From contig CM070717.1 in the NCBI GenBank assembly GCA_036346275.1, positions 11,219,178-11,283,177 on the forward strand: 64,000 bases of DNA, in the 5' to 3' direction. The stretch comes from Otatea glauca. Taxonomy: Eukaryota; Streptophyta; Magnoliopsida; Poales; Poaceae. Below the pieces are notes generated by a model. That model saw only the letters and a list, made by a program, of their open reading frames with translations, made no database searches and had not been told where the DNA came from. The translations under genes were made by a program, and so were the position numbers. Below, one piece after another: positions 33,484 to 44,719 of the stretch (positions within the stretch are counted from its first letter, which is position 1; every line of letters starts with the position of its first letter).

Positions 33484-34783
33484 TATCGTTATGTATAACA
33501 GAAGTAGATCATACCTTAAAACCATTCCCTTACAGTTTGCTTTTGGGTTAGGTCTTTGTGTTGTAAAGAGAACAAAAAACTTCAACTTAGAAAGACATAT
33601 ACCTAGGTTTGCAACTGCCACGGAAAAGTGCATATGAGTATATCAATACTTAGGAAATTTAGTGAACACGAGCTATAAATAACTGAGTCTGTTTAAATAG
33701 CAGACCTGATTAACATACACACCAACAAAGATGTCCAGCTTATTAGGGTGCTGACCATCGGTTGTGTGCACCAAAAAAAGAAAGCAGATAACAAGATACT
33801 AAGCACAGTCATGCAATTGATTGCTATGGTTCCAAAAAGGGGTATAAATTCAACAACCAAAGAAATTAGGAGATGAGCTATGTTTCATCAGCTGCAGGCA
33901 TGGTTCTGCCCAATTACTTCAAAGCACTGAAAAACGTGTACGAAATGAACCCCGTAGGAATGCACGCACAGACGTACAGTTTGGCCAAGGAGAAATGAAA
34001 CCCTATTACATCTCTATCCCCTCAGACATACTCCTCACAATGTTCATCACAAACTTAACACCAACTACACAAATCACTCACCGCAACTGCTACCCACAAC
34101 CCGTTGCAATGAATTCACCCAAATGTCCCTAATAGTTAGTAATCACTGCACAACCCAGGCCCCAAACCGTCACAACCCCAGCATCTTAGTAGGGCCGTGG
34201 CCGCCGCAGTGAGCCAACGGCGGCTCAGCGTTGGAGGCCCGGGAGAGGTGAGAGAGACCATTGAGCCCCGTTGAACTGGCACTCTAGCAGCTGCAATCGG
34301 GCAGAAGTGGAGTGGAAGCGGGGGTGGAGGTGCTTGGCCAAGGCAGAGACGCTCATCCAGGGGAGGGGATGCGGTCGCGGGACCAGGGGCATGGCCGCAA
34401 GGGCAGAGACGTGGCCGCGGGGCTTGAGGTCTTGAGGAGGGACTTGAGTAGATAGGAGATGGCCAGACACGAACATGGATAGCCCATGTCCTAGGCCTCA
34501 TCCAGTCATTCAGATATCCCAATGGTCTACTATCCAATATCCGGTTCCTGACCTATATTCTCCGGATACTGCATGTTTCGAATCCGATCCGATATTCAGA
34601 TTCAGTTATCCGGATCTATTCTTGGATCCGACCAAATATTAAAAATCCATCACGAATCCAGTCCCGATTGGATCCTAATCTGGATCGGACGGATAAAATC
34701 TGGTCTATTTTCACTTCTAGGAAAAGGTTACTCTAATCGATCCCAAACGTGCATAAAAACAAAGCCAACTGATGGGTAGCTAA
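33484..34783. other. Intergenic stretch without firm genes
   Basis: An AT-rich part (33484-34130) is followed by a GC-rich block (34140-34480). The minus-strand frame in that block (34136-34537, Pro/Arg-rich) has no recognisable domain. 34550-34710 is again dense in GGATCCG/CGGAT words. Confidence 0.4.
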
Positions 34784-35146
34784 GGGCCCATTTGGATCCA
34801 TTAGCACTAATAGTTAGCTGCTAAAATTAGCAACTATAGATCCAAACAGGCTTGCTAATAGACCTGTTAATTATTAGCAGCCCACCCTGCTAACAATTAG
34901 TTCATTAGCAGGTTGTACCCTACTAAAAGCTGCTAATAGATAGCCAATTGACACTTTTGCCCTCCCTCCAATTCGGTCAGCCTGATGCAAAAGGGCATTA
35001 TGGTCATTTCTCCTTAATTGGCTGATTTTGTGGATTTTATTAGCAGGTGTATCCAAACAACCCCTGCTAATAATTAGCCAACTAATAGTTAGCTACTTTA
35101 GCTATTAGCTAGCTAACTATTAGCACTAATGAATCCAAATAGGGCC
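34784..35146. mobile_element. Tourist-type MITE (PIF/Harbinger group)
   Basis: 363 bp, flanked by TAA on both sides (34781-34783 and 35147-35149). Inverted ends: GGGCCCATTTGGATCCATTA on the left, and GGCCCTATTTGGATTCATTA read inward from the right. Further AATAGTTAGCTA words lie in both arms. The TAA duplication and GGNCC...TTTGGAT ends define Tourist-like MITEs. Confidence 0.9.
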
Positions 35147-35297
35147 TAAATTATGTGAACGGGGACAGTGAGGAATATTAAAATGTAGGAAGTTGCGAAT
35201 CAACAAGAATCTGGTCTCCCCATTATTGCAACCGGTGACAACTGTGAGACAATGCAGTGGTCGCTCTGTGTTTGTTATGTGTATTTGACTATAGTTT

Positions 35298-35480
35298 CAC
35301 TACAGTAGAAAGGCGTATATTAGATGTCTCATTATAATGGTTTTTAAAAATTATATATATTAAATCTAATGACAGACGATTTTTCTAGCACGACCGTCAA
35401 AGTTCCTAGATATACTAAGAACCGTCTGTGAAAAGCTGATATCACGGACGGTTAGTACGACGAATCTTTTGTGACATGGC
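35298..35480. mobile_element. Possible CACTA end fragment
   Basis: CACTACAGTAGAAAGGC at about 35298 looks like a CACTA terminus. It is followed by repeated ACCGTC/ACGGACGGTT words in both orientations, as in subterminal regions. No partner end is seen. Confidence 0.4.
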
Positions 35481-35569
35481 TACATTTTGTTGGCATAAAA
35501 AATATGATGTAGTATTGATTAGCTACAACACACGACGAACGCCGGGTTCAGAGCATGCCAACTGATTTG

Positions 35570-36194
35570 ACCCTGCAATCAATAAATAAGGTAGATAGAA
35601 AAAATATGCTCAAAATTGATATAGTGTAATAATCGATAAAGAGCTAAAAGGCTAAAAAGCCGATCAAATCAAGGGTAACGACAAGTCTAATTAGCTGAAT
35701 AGGGCTGATCAGATGGTAGGTAACGATAAGTCTAATTAGCTGAATAGGGCTGATCAGATGTTAAGAGATAGACCTTCTCAAAAAAGGTGATGCACAACTT
35801 TATTGATCAAAATCGAATTACAGAAAAAGACTAAATTACAAAGCTACTCCTAATTGACAGAAAAGTAAATAAAAATTAATTGAAGTTATTTGATTTTTAT
35901 TGTGTTGCCATCCTCGTACGCTATCTTTTATAGCATATTGGCCTATCGTATCTTTTTTTGATACATTGGCCACCATGATCTATATCGGCCTCTCGAACAA
36001 GATTTCTCAAAATTAGATTAATATTAGTCATAATCCTATCTCTAATTTTTCTTTCCTTATCCGATATCGGTCAAAATATCCTTTTATTCTTAGTCTAACA
36101 ATTTGGCCATGTCTTGCCAAATTCTAGCGCAAATATATGCCTCCCATTTTTGGGAGAAAATTTGTTATTTTCTAAAAATCTTTTTTATCGGCTC
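35570..36194 (-). mobile_element. Probable LTR-like fragment, unclassified
   Basis: Read on the minus strand it starts TGTGGGAGCCGATAAAAAAG (shared with the gypsy target site). It carries GATCAATAAAG, resembling a polyadenylation region, in the lower half. A 45-bp tandem duplication lies at 35674-35763. No partner LTR was found, so the call is weak. Confidence 0.35.
35674..35763. repeat. Two-copy tandem repeat, 45-bp period
   Basis: Copies at 35674 and 35719 differ in two or three positions. Both contain AAGTCTAATTAGCTGAATAG followed by GGCTGATCAGATG. Confidence 0.9.
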
Positions 36195-36199
36195 CCACA

Positions 36200-36877
36200 T
36201 GTCGAAGGTCAGAAATCGACAATAAACTTATACTCCGGGTACCTTTGAGTTAGCAAAGTCAAATACACAATCAGAGGACATGATGTAGATAGGTTCAGGC
36301 CTCCGGTTGGAGTAATACCCTACGTCCTGTATGGATGATCCTCGTATAATGCGGATGAAGCACAGAGTAAGGGTGTATAGCCCTGATTACAATGTAGATT
36401 GCACCTAAGCTACGGATTGCTATGGCTAGAGGTTGACGAAACGCAGTTCATTAGCTCTAAGCTCTCTACGCACAAAGGCTTCTTGCTTAAAGCTCTAGAT
36501 GGCTAGTTTTCGGTGGATTGCTTCCTAGAATTGCTTGAGTCTCCCCCTAGGGGTCCCTACCCCAGGCCTTATATAGCTGCGATAGCCCTGCCTTCTAGTG
36601 AAGTAGTAGTCTATTTGGGATACCAGATCGTAGTCGATGAAGAGTCTATCGCCGTGTATTCTGCGTAGCATATCCAAACTGGCGTCTGTGCTAGGCGTAC
36701 TCGAGTCGGTTTCTCACAGCAAAGTCAATCGAGTCCTTCCCGATATGGAGTTATTCCTTCCTATGTATATCATATCCCGCGAATCTGGGCCCTTGATTTC
36801 TAAAACTTCCGTATGTTGCTAGGACATATCCTGCTCTGTCTTGTGTGCACACATATCCTATATTTAGATATTCGACA
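36200..36877 (-). mobile_element. 3' LTR of the gypsy element
   Basis: 678 bp. On the minus strand it starts TGTCGAATATCTAAATATAG and ends GACCTTCGACA. It is preceded by the polypurine tract TCGGGGGCTAC (36878-36888). The match with the 5' LTR is clear, with many transitions. Confidence 0.93.
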
Positions 36878-36895
36878 GTAGCCCCCGAACTCTAC

Positions 36896-37370
36896 TTAGT
36901 TGAGGGTTCGTTTAAGCGCTTGGTCGATTACTGCTATGTCCGGACTTGGTTGAGTAACGCCTCGCCAGCTTGTAGTCGAACGACTCAAGTAAATCGGGAA
37001 TCGCCAAGTATTGAGTAGGGGTGTTGCTGGGTCGCGCACCCTACTACCAACCCAACTAGAGTCCTCGGAGTAGCCACGGCTACTTGATGCTGGCTCATTG
37101 ACTCGACTCTGAGCAGAGTTAGAAAGATTCAGAAATTCTAAACGTTGGGTAGTTGAGCATTTATTGCTTGCAGCCACGATGTTATGGTTGTGAAGCACCA
37201 TCATTCCTTGGGCTCTCGAGAATGCTTCCAAGATATCCAAGCCCCAGGAGAAGGGCCAAGATAGAGGAATAGTCTGTAGTACCTGAGCTGGTCTGGTGGT
37301 TTGCTTGTCGTAAAACTGGCAGCTCTTGCACTTTTTCACCAGCTTGCAAGCGTCCTGGAGGGTAGTCGAC
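36896..37370 (-). pseudogene. Gypsy integrase remnant (zinc-binding end and start of core)
   Basis: Read on the minus strand it opens with LQDACKLVKKCKSCQFYDKQ, holding the CxxC of the HHCC finger. TIPLSWPF and WGLDILEAFSRAQG follow, which is the start of the integrase core carrying the first catalytic Asp. The sequence then leaves the integrase frame: the other catalytic residues are not found, so the core is deleted. The preceding part of the finger is split off by the insertions at 37371-40663 and 40681-41293. Confidence 0.8.
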
Positions 37371-40300
37371 TGTTGGGACCCGAATTCACCAATTCGAAAC
37401 CACTGTGTTTACCGTACTAGTCCATGGATCAACGCTAGTGCACACAGCTCAATGTTGGCAAGTACCACATCATACACAACGATAATAATAATAAGACTCC
37501 ATTTATTGATATAACTAGTGTATGATCTTATGACCAACTTACATTATTGAGCCACGTAGGGTTGAACTTGAAATAAAGAGACAAATGCAGCGGAAAAGAA
37601 AGACGACGATGACTCATCAGTTCACCACAGGCGATTGACAAGGCTTTAGCCTACTGACTTGAGTTCTCTTGGAACTCCTTCTCCAACAATGGCGATGACT
37701 CCTCAACTGTTGATTGTGGTTGTTTGCAATGGTAAGTGCTTAGAGCACTCAACAAGTTGTGCACAGAATGCAATCCTAACATAGCTATATGCAAGGCTTA
37801 TTCCAACGGAAAGGCTATCATGGCTATTTTGCAATAAAGCATCATTTATAAACGTATATAATAATTAGATTGCAAAGACTGTAAAACAAATAAAATAAGT
37901 AATAAAGTTTCAGACTTTCCAAGTAAACTAAGTTTCCAATCCTATGTCAAGTTTCCAACTTTCCATATGGCCTCCTGCCATCCCAACAAGTTTTTGTTTT
38001 ATTATTCTAACCCTTGACTGTAATTCCTAAGCGATGCTCAATACCGCAAGAATGGCTATCTGAATAGATTTACACTCTGCAGAGGTTATGCACTTTACCC
38101 ACATGATACAATCATACACCACACAGGCGAACGATCATAACAAAGCCTTTACAATGTGCCATCTTAACCCGATACTACCCACTAAGGTTTCAACAGTGGT
38201 GGAACTGGTTACCACATCCAGCGTCCCCTCTTGCGCCATGTGAGTTGACCATAACTCTAGAACTCACACCAACCATGATAGTACCGAAGTTAAGACATTG
38301 CAAATTAGTCAGCTAGGCTGTCCCATACCAGACATGTGGTTGCATGATTGACTCAGGTCAAAGGCTTGCAAGGTTAAGTCCTTAGGGTGATCAAAGCAAG
38401 ACGTCCACATACCCTCTGCACATCGGGCCCACCTTGGCATGCTCGCCCCTTACCACTTGATCCAATCTAAGTGATTACCAAACCTAGTTGATTACCAAGC
38501 ATCACATGCTATCAACAATTCAACATTGTTGCGTGACATCCCTCGCCACTACAACTCAATCTCATTGTGTGACCACACATGACACACAAGTTCATATCAT
38601 TGTCCATATTCCATTAGTCAAGATTAACTATCTATGATTTTGGTATATGTGATGACGTGGCATGGCTAAGCAAGCTAATACGTTCTAACCTCCCATGTTG
38701 ACTTCGTATTAATCAACTATAATGAACCAACCTAGGGTGAGAATAGATCATGGCATACGAATGACAAGGTAGGGTATAACTTCAAATGGGTAGATTATCT
38801 AGATTCCAATTTAAGTTGAAAACATTTGTACATGTAATATAATCATGCAATAAGGTGAAATCAAAATAGCAATTTTGCAAACATGGGTTCAATATGATCA
38901 AAGCACAACTTGCCTTTGAAAAGGTCTTGTTCTAGCTCTGGAAGTTGATCTTGGGTTGACGGATCCTCCTCCGAAGTGACACACAACTCAACGTCTACGC
39001 AAAGCAAAAGAGAACACCAAATAAATGCCAAAACAGATAGTAAATGAACTCCAAAAATCAAATACAAATCACTATTAAATATATCTCAATTTTAAAATTT
39101 TTTAGAAATTTGAATCGCCTCAATCGGAGTTCGCATGAGGGAAAACGGGCTCTTGGAAGATTAGAAAATTCTAAAAATCAGAAAATTAAAAATAAAATAA
39201 TAAACCGAATTATTTTTATATAGAAAATCGTATTATTTCTTCAGTGTGACATCATGATGATGTCAGCCCTAACCCGAAGAGCTCCTGTGCAGACACGCGT
39301 CCCCTCGGTCCATGGACTCAGTCCACGGACTTCCTCAGGTGCATGGTAGACTCGGTCCACACGGGTCTGGACTGCTGACACATGGGTCCCACGGACTGTC
39401 GCATCAGCATGCGACTCAGCGCTACCTGGTACCCACACGGACAGCCATGCAGGCGCCACCTCAGCCATCGTGCCTGCGCGACTGACACATGGCGACAAAG
39501 CGTCAAGCCACGTCACCCAACAGTGCACGCAACCCTAGGGTCACCGCCGGCGACATCGAGACCACCCCCGGCGACCTCACGACCTCGCCTACCTCCTGAT
39601 GTGAGCAGATCTTAGTTTCGGGTACTAGTTCAATGGCGACACGAACTTCTTTACCAACGGCAACGACCTCCACGGTGAACTCCCTCTCCGGTGATGCTCT
39701 AGCGGAAAGGAAGCCCGCATGAGATGCTACGGATGACGGCGAAGTAGATGCGATCAATCTCGGGCTTCGCAACGGCTTGACCACGGTGAATCGACGACTT
39801 CTTCTCTGTGGCGGTGCTCGAAGAGATTTCCAGATTGCGCGGCTTGGCTCTAATTCTCGCGGAATGACTTTGGGGCTTCGATTTCTTGAGCTTTGGCGAC
39901 CCTGAGGCACTCATTTTATAGTCGCGCTAGCCATCTCTGACACCTATTTGAACCTGGAGTCTATGGCGGCTACGGCTCAACGCGATCCTGAATCCGTTGC
40001 GAAGACGATGATGCAGCTCCGTGCGATGCCGATTGGACGGTCACAACACACTATGGATGCCACACAATCTTAACCGACCACGCGTTTTCCAGAACGGCCA
40101 GAATCCAGAGGAGTCCCGAACTGGTACACTTCAATCTCCACCGCTCGATCCCGATCCAACACTTGAGACCATATGGTGTTGTTTCCTGTAGTGGATAATC
40201 TCTTACGCCCATCTCGAATCCAATAGCGAAAGACGTTAGGGTTTCCGATCCAAACCTCGTTCATTCGATCGTGATCTGATGACTCAAGCTACTCCTTCTA

Positions 40301-40663
40301 GAAACAGGCCGAACGGGCCACACGCACAGTGATGGGCCCAGCCCATCACTGTTCATCGATTTCCCGGATTTTCTTTTCAAAATAATTCTAGAAATTAGTT
40401 TATTTGGTTTTAGGCAATAAAAATACCAAGAAAAATCCAAGAAAATTGTCAAAAATACTTTGAGGCATTTTGAGCTTAAATAAAATATTTTTCGTGAAAC
40501 TTATATAAACTTTATCTATATTTAATTAGTTTTCTTAAAAGGCCCACATACTTAATTTAAAATAAATTCAAATAAATCCAGACAAATTCCAATAAATCTA
40601 GAAAAAAACAAGTCACACAGATAGCAATTTATTAGTGATAAAGGCAAATTTTGGGATGTTACA
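37371..40663 (-). mobile_element. Solo LTR of TGTAACATCCC family, 3.3 kb
   Basis: On the minus strand it starts TGTAACATCCCAAAATTTGC and ends GAATTCGGGTCCCAACA, 3293 bp. It is inserted in gypsy integrase: coding runs up to both edges (GLHWL remnant at 40664-40680, then the LQDACKLV side at 37370). The flanking 5-mers TCGAC and TCAGC share three bases, so the target duplication is decayed. No internal domains are present. It carries a short frame (about 39000-38861) with GKLCFDH, also present in the LTR at 63270-64000. Confidence 0.8.
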
Positions 40664-40680
40664 TCAGCCAATGTAATCCC

Positions 40681-41293
40681 TGTCAAAAAATTTTCCCGAC
40701 TAAGGTGCGGTAAAATGCATGGTTGCCGCAGATGCCTCCACGAAGTGTGGAATATATGAAACCAGGTATCTTCATGACTGGCCCAGCATCACTTGAGGAG
40801 AAGACAGACCCAAGTATAAGGCCCAGAGGATAAGCCCCGCACCAAGCCTTGCTGCCGAGCGGAAGGGGGTACATCTTATAGACAGTTGAATGTATATTTA
40901 GATATAAAGGATACGATTGTAATCCTAGTTGTTAACAGGGTAGATAAAGATGTAAACTCTATCCTGTAACCGATTAGAATCATGTAACCGATCGGAATCC
41001 GTTAACCGATCGGGACTCTGTAAGCTGCACCACCCTCATTATATAAGGGAGAGGGCGAACAACAACAGGGAAATCAAGCCATAGAGCACAACACACATCT
41101 CATATCGCCCAGAGCACATTGCGCTTTGAGCAATCTTAGATCCGAGAGATCCATATAATCCCAACACACAGGATTAGGGTATTACCTCCACCGTCGAGGG
41201 CCTGAACCTGTCTAAACCCTTGTCTTGTGTGACCTTCGAGTTTGAGATCTAGCGCCTGCCCTATAAATTTATTGCCGACTACAAAAGTCGACA
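40681..41293 (+). mobile_element. LTR-like insertion in gypsy integrase
   Basis: It runs TGTCAAAAAATTTTCCCGAC ... ACTACAAAAGTCGACA, with ATTATATAAGGGAG near 41039 as a TATA box and GATTAGGGTATTACCTCC downstream. These fit a plus-strand gypsy LTR. The flanks (ATCCC and CGAAT) do not match. About 65 bp of integrase coding between the two sides is missing, so a deletion accompanied or followed the insertion. Confidence 0.6.
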
Positions 41294-41890
41294 CGAATCT
41301 CGAGTAATATCTTATTGCCCTCTTCCCGAGTGATGCACTTCATCAAGATTCCGTTATTCCCTTCGGTAGAGTTTGTCGTCTACCAACGCGTATAGATTGG
41401 ACTTACGTGCAATTTTCTTAGCTATCACATCATCGTCATGGAGCTCTCGACCTTTGAGATAGGCTTGGAATGGAGTCATCCAAGTCGGCTCGCGTTCGAG
41501 TAGTGCAGCTTATGTGTCTGCAGTTTCTGCCTCACTGACTCGATTAGATTGCTGGTCGAGTTGGGTAGCACCGGCCTCCCGTACCGAGGAGGTCGATGGT
41601 TTAAGGAGTTTCTTGATGAAGACTCCTGTGGACGTTGGCGAACGAGACGAAGCGAGCCTAGCAAGTTCATTGGCGGTGAAATTGTCACATCGCCGGATAT
41701 GCCTTACCTCCAGCCCTTCGAACTTGTGCTCTACCTTGTGAACCTCATTCAGATATGCCGCCATGTTATCGTTCGAGCACTGGTATTCCTTCTGTGCTTG
41801 GTTTACAACTAGTTGTGAGTTCCCTTTCATGAGTAGTAATCTGACGCCAAGTGGCGTGGCTATACGGAGCCCATTGACCAATCCCTCATA
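41294..41890 (-). pseudogene. Second (archaeal-type) RNase H and linker to integrase
   Basis: On the minus strand it reads VNGLRIATPLGVRLLLMKG, NSQLVVNQAQKEYQC and CDNFTANELARLASS. These are hallmarks of the extra RNase H of Tat/Athila gypsy elements. The linker to the integrase finger follows (ARKSNLYALVDDKLYRREG, then ILMKCITREEG up to 41294). The frame is interrupted by stops. Confidence 0.82.
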
Positions 41891-42019
41891 ATCTACAACA
41901 TTGTTTGAAGCTTGGAAGTTAAGTTGGATAGCATATTACAGCTCTTCACTTGTTGGGGATTTAAGCATGATACCAACCGCCAAGCCCTGAAAGGTAAGCG
42001 ACCCATCGAAGAACATGGT

Positions 42020-43450
42020 CTAGTGGTCATCGACTGACTCACGTTCCTTTTCTTTGATATGTGTGCACTCCGCGATGAAGTCTGCTAAGATGCCCGACTT
42101 GACGCTGGTTCGTGGTGCGAAGTCGACCTTGAACTTGTTGAGTTCGACTGCCCATTGCGCTATTCGACCAATTGCCTCTCGGTTGTGTATCACCTCCTTG
42201 AGTGGGTATGTCGTCATGACCGTAACCTTGTGCACCTGGAAGTAGTGCCGTAGCTTTCGTAAAGTCATCAAGATAGTGTATAACATCTTCTGCACCTGAG
42301 GGTATCGCGCCTTGGCATCGTGCAAGACTTTGCTTATGTAGTATACTAGCTTTTGGACCTTAGTCCTTGCATCGGGGCCATCCCATTCGACTACCAAGAC
42401 GGTGCTCACTACTTGATGTGTAGCTGCAATATACAAAAGGAGCTCCTCTTTTTCGTTAGGTGAAGTTAAAATTGACGGAGACGACAGGTACTTTTTTAGA
42501 TCTGAAAAATCCTCTTTTGCCTCCTTAGTCCACTCGAAAGTGTCCAACTTCTTGAGTAACTTGAAGAAGTATAGTCCTCGTTCACCCATTTGAGAGATGA
42601 ATCGACTAAGGGTAGTGATATAGCCTGTGAGCTTCTGCACCTCCCTTAGTGTATGCGGAGAACATATCTGGTTGATGGCCTCAATTTTGAGTGGGTTTGC
42701 CTCAAAGCCTCGACTAGACACCAGGAAACAGAGAAGCTTGCCGGATGGAATGCCGAACGTGTACTTCTCGGGGTTAAGCAACATTCGATCTTCCTGAGGT
42801 TGTCGAATGTCTCCTCAAGGTCACTGATTAGGGTGCTTCTGTTTTTCGACTTGACTACAATATCATCGACTTACGCTTCCACATTGTGTTCAATTTCAGA
42901 CTTCAAGCAACTTTGAATGCAGTGTTGATGCGTAGCACCAGCACATTTTAAACCAAAAGGCATCTTAATATAATAGAATACAACAATGGAAGTAGTGAAG
43001 GCGATTTTCTCCTCATCCTCTGTGGACATGCTAATTTGGTGACACCACGAATAGGCATCTAGAAAACTTAGCAGTACACAGCCTACAGTCGAATCTACAA
43101 TCTGTTCGATGCGGGGGAGAGGGAAAGGATCCTTAGGGCAAGCCTTGTTGAGGTCGGTATAGTTGACGTATATCCTTCACTTGCTGTTGGGTTTCTTGAT
43201 GAGGACCAGATTTGCCAGCCACGTCGGTTGACGAACCTCTCGAGTGAAGCCAGCCTTCAGGAGTTTGCCGACCTCCTCTTATATGGCTTGTTTCCTGTCT
43301 TCCGCGAATCTGCGCTGCTTTTGCACCATCGGCTTGGCGCTTGGTTCCACATCTAGTCGATGTTCAATCACCTCATTAGGGACCCCGGGCATGTCTAATG
43401 GTTGCCATGCAAATACATCACAATTTCCTGAAGGAAAGTGACGAGCTCGA
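42020..43450 (-). pseudogene. Gypsy reverse transcriptase and RNase H (broken)
   Basis: Minus strand. RT blocks include a MPFGLK-type stretch (about 42955) and the active-site AYVDDIVVKS (about 42865). Then the connection and RNase H region lies in frame 42784-42020: NPEKYTFGI, LVSSRGFEANP, LTGYITTLSRFIS, FEWTKEAKEDFSDLK and LADFIAECTH. Frameshifts lie near 42784 and between 43000 and 43450. The family role is to copy element RNA into DNA and remove the RNA strand. Confidence 0.85.
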
Positions 43451-43706
43451 TTTCCTATTTGGGGTCGAGGCTAGCACCTACCTTGACTGTCTTGGAAGGT
43501 TCTGACAGATCCAGGGGCACTATCTTGATGCCTCCTTTGGTCTTCTTGTCCTTGTTGTTGCCATCGTTTGGGCTCTTGGCAGCACTACTGGACACAGGTA
43601 TCTCCGGTTTTTGGTGCTTGGCTCCCTCACTGTTAGCATTAGCTGCTGTTCCACAAAGGTGCTCAGCCATCTCCAAGCTCTTCTTGTCACACCTGACCGC
43701 AGCATG

Positions 43707-44048
43707 CTAATCCCCTTTGATTGTAAGAACTCCCTTTGGCGCTGGGATTTTGACAGTCTGGTACGCATAGTGCACTATAGCCATGAACATGGTTAGCATG
43801 GGGAGGCCTAAGATCACGTTGTAGGCAGTCTCAAAATTCGCCACATCGAAAAGAATCTTTTTAGTGCGGAAATTTCTCGTCATGCCGAACGTGACTGGTA
43901 GCTCGATCTGGCAAAGCGGCATGGAAGACAACTGTGGAGTTATGCTATGAAACGGCTCAACCTCGGCTTTGATCTTTGTCCGAGGAATCCCTATGTTATC
44001 TAGCGTCTTGTTGAAGATAAGATTCAACGAGCTACCTCCATTGATCAA
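43707..44048 (-). pseudogene. Gypsy aspartic protease-like region
   Basis: On the minus strand the start reads LINGGSSLNLIFNKTLD, with Asn where family members have the catalytic Asp (D-G-G-S). ETAYNVILGLPML follows as the second conserved block. A single G-to-A change explains the Asn. The protease is therefore predicted inactive. Confidence 0.75.
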
Positions 44049-44051
44049 TAC

Positions 44052-44719
44052 TCAAGCGACCTTTATGTTGATGATGGTTGGCTCGGCCACCACGGGGTAT
44101 CGACCCGGATGTGGAACCATAGCTGGGTGATCCGACTGGTTGAATGTGATCAGAACTTTCGACCACTTGAGGAATCGGGAGGGCTGGCGCAGCCATGTTG
44201 ACCTTCCTTTCGACTGCCTTGTATTGTCTCTTGGACTCATACATGGCAGATCCTCCGAAGATGTGTGCCAGCTTGTGATTAGCCCCATGGTACTTGGGTT
44301 CATCATCCTGGGACTTCTCCTTGGCTTGCTTGACCCACGCTTGGTGAGTGCGGCCTTGAGCTTTTCTTGGACCTTCTTGGTGATCACATGGCATCTAATG
44401 ACAGCCTCGTCCGAGATGTTAGGAATCGAGTTTCGCTTATCACTGAAGCATTGGATGAAGTCGCTCAACGACTCACCCGGCTTTTGCACCACCCGATGCA
44501 AGTCGCTGCGAGTTCCGAGGCGTTTGTAGGTGCCTTGGAAATTGGCGATGAACTGGGCCCACAACTTCACCCATAGGATATCAAGTGAGGTAGAAGGTTG
44601 AGCAGCCAAGACTAGCTGCACCATCAAGGGTGGTGAGTAGATAGTTGGTCGTCACCTTGTCATTGCCACCAGCTGCCCTCAAGACCATGGTATAGATCTG
44701 CAGCCACTTGACAAGGTTT
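44052..44719 (-). pseudogene. Gypsy gag, C-terminal half
   Basis: On the minus strand, LWAQFIANFQGTYKRLGTR and VQKPGESLSDFIQCFSDKRN are typical of the retrotransposon gag domain. The frame then shifts into a Lys/Gln-rich segment (44394-44032). The N-terminal half is separated by the solo SIRE LTR at 44720-46413. Confidence 0.82.

Noticed and set aside
34136..34537. 133-codon minus ORF as a gene
   Set aside because: It is Pro/Arg-rich in a GC island, with another open frame overlapping; there are no splice sites or motifs that support it.
39503..39910. 135-codon minus-strand ORF as a gene
   Set aside because: It is inside the 3.3-kb solo LTR, and open frames on several strands are caused by high GC content; no domain was seen.
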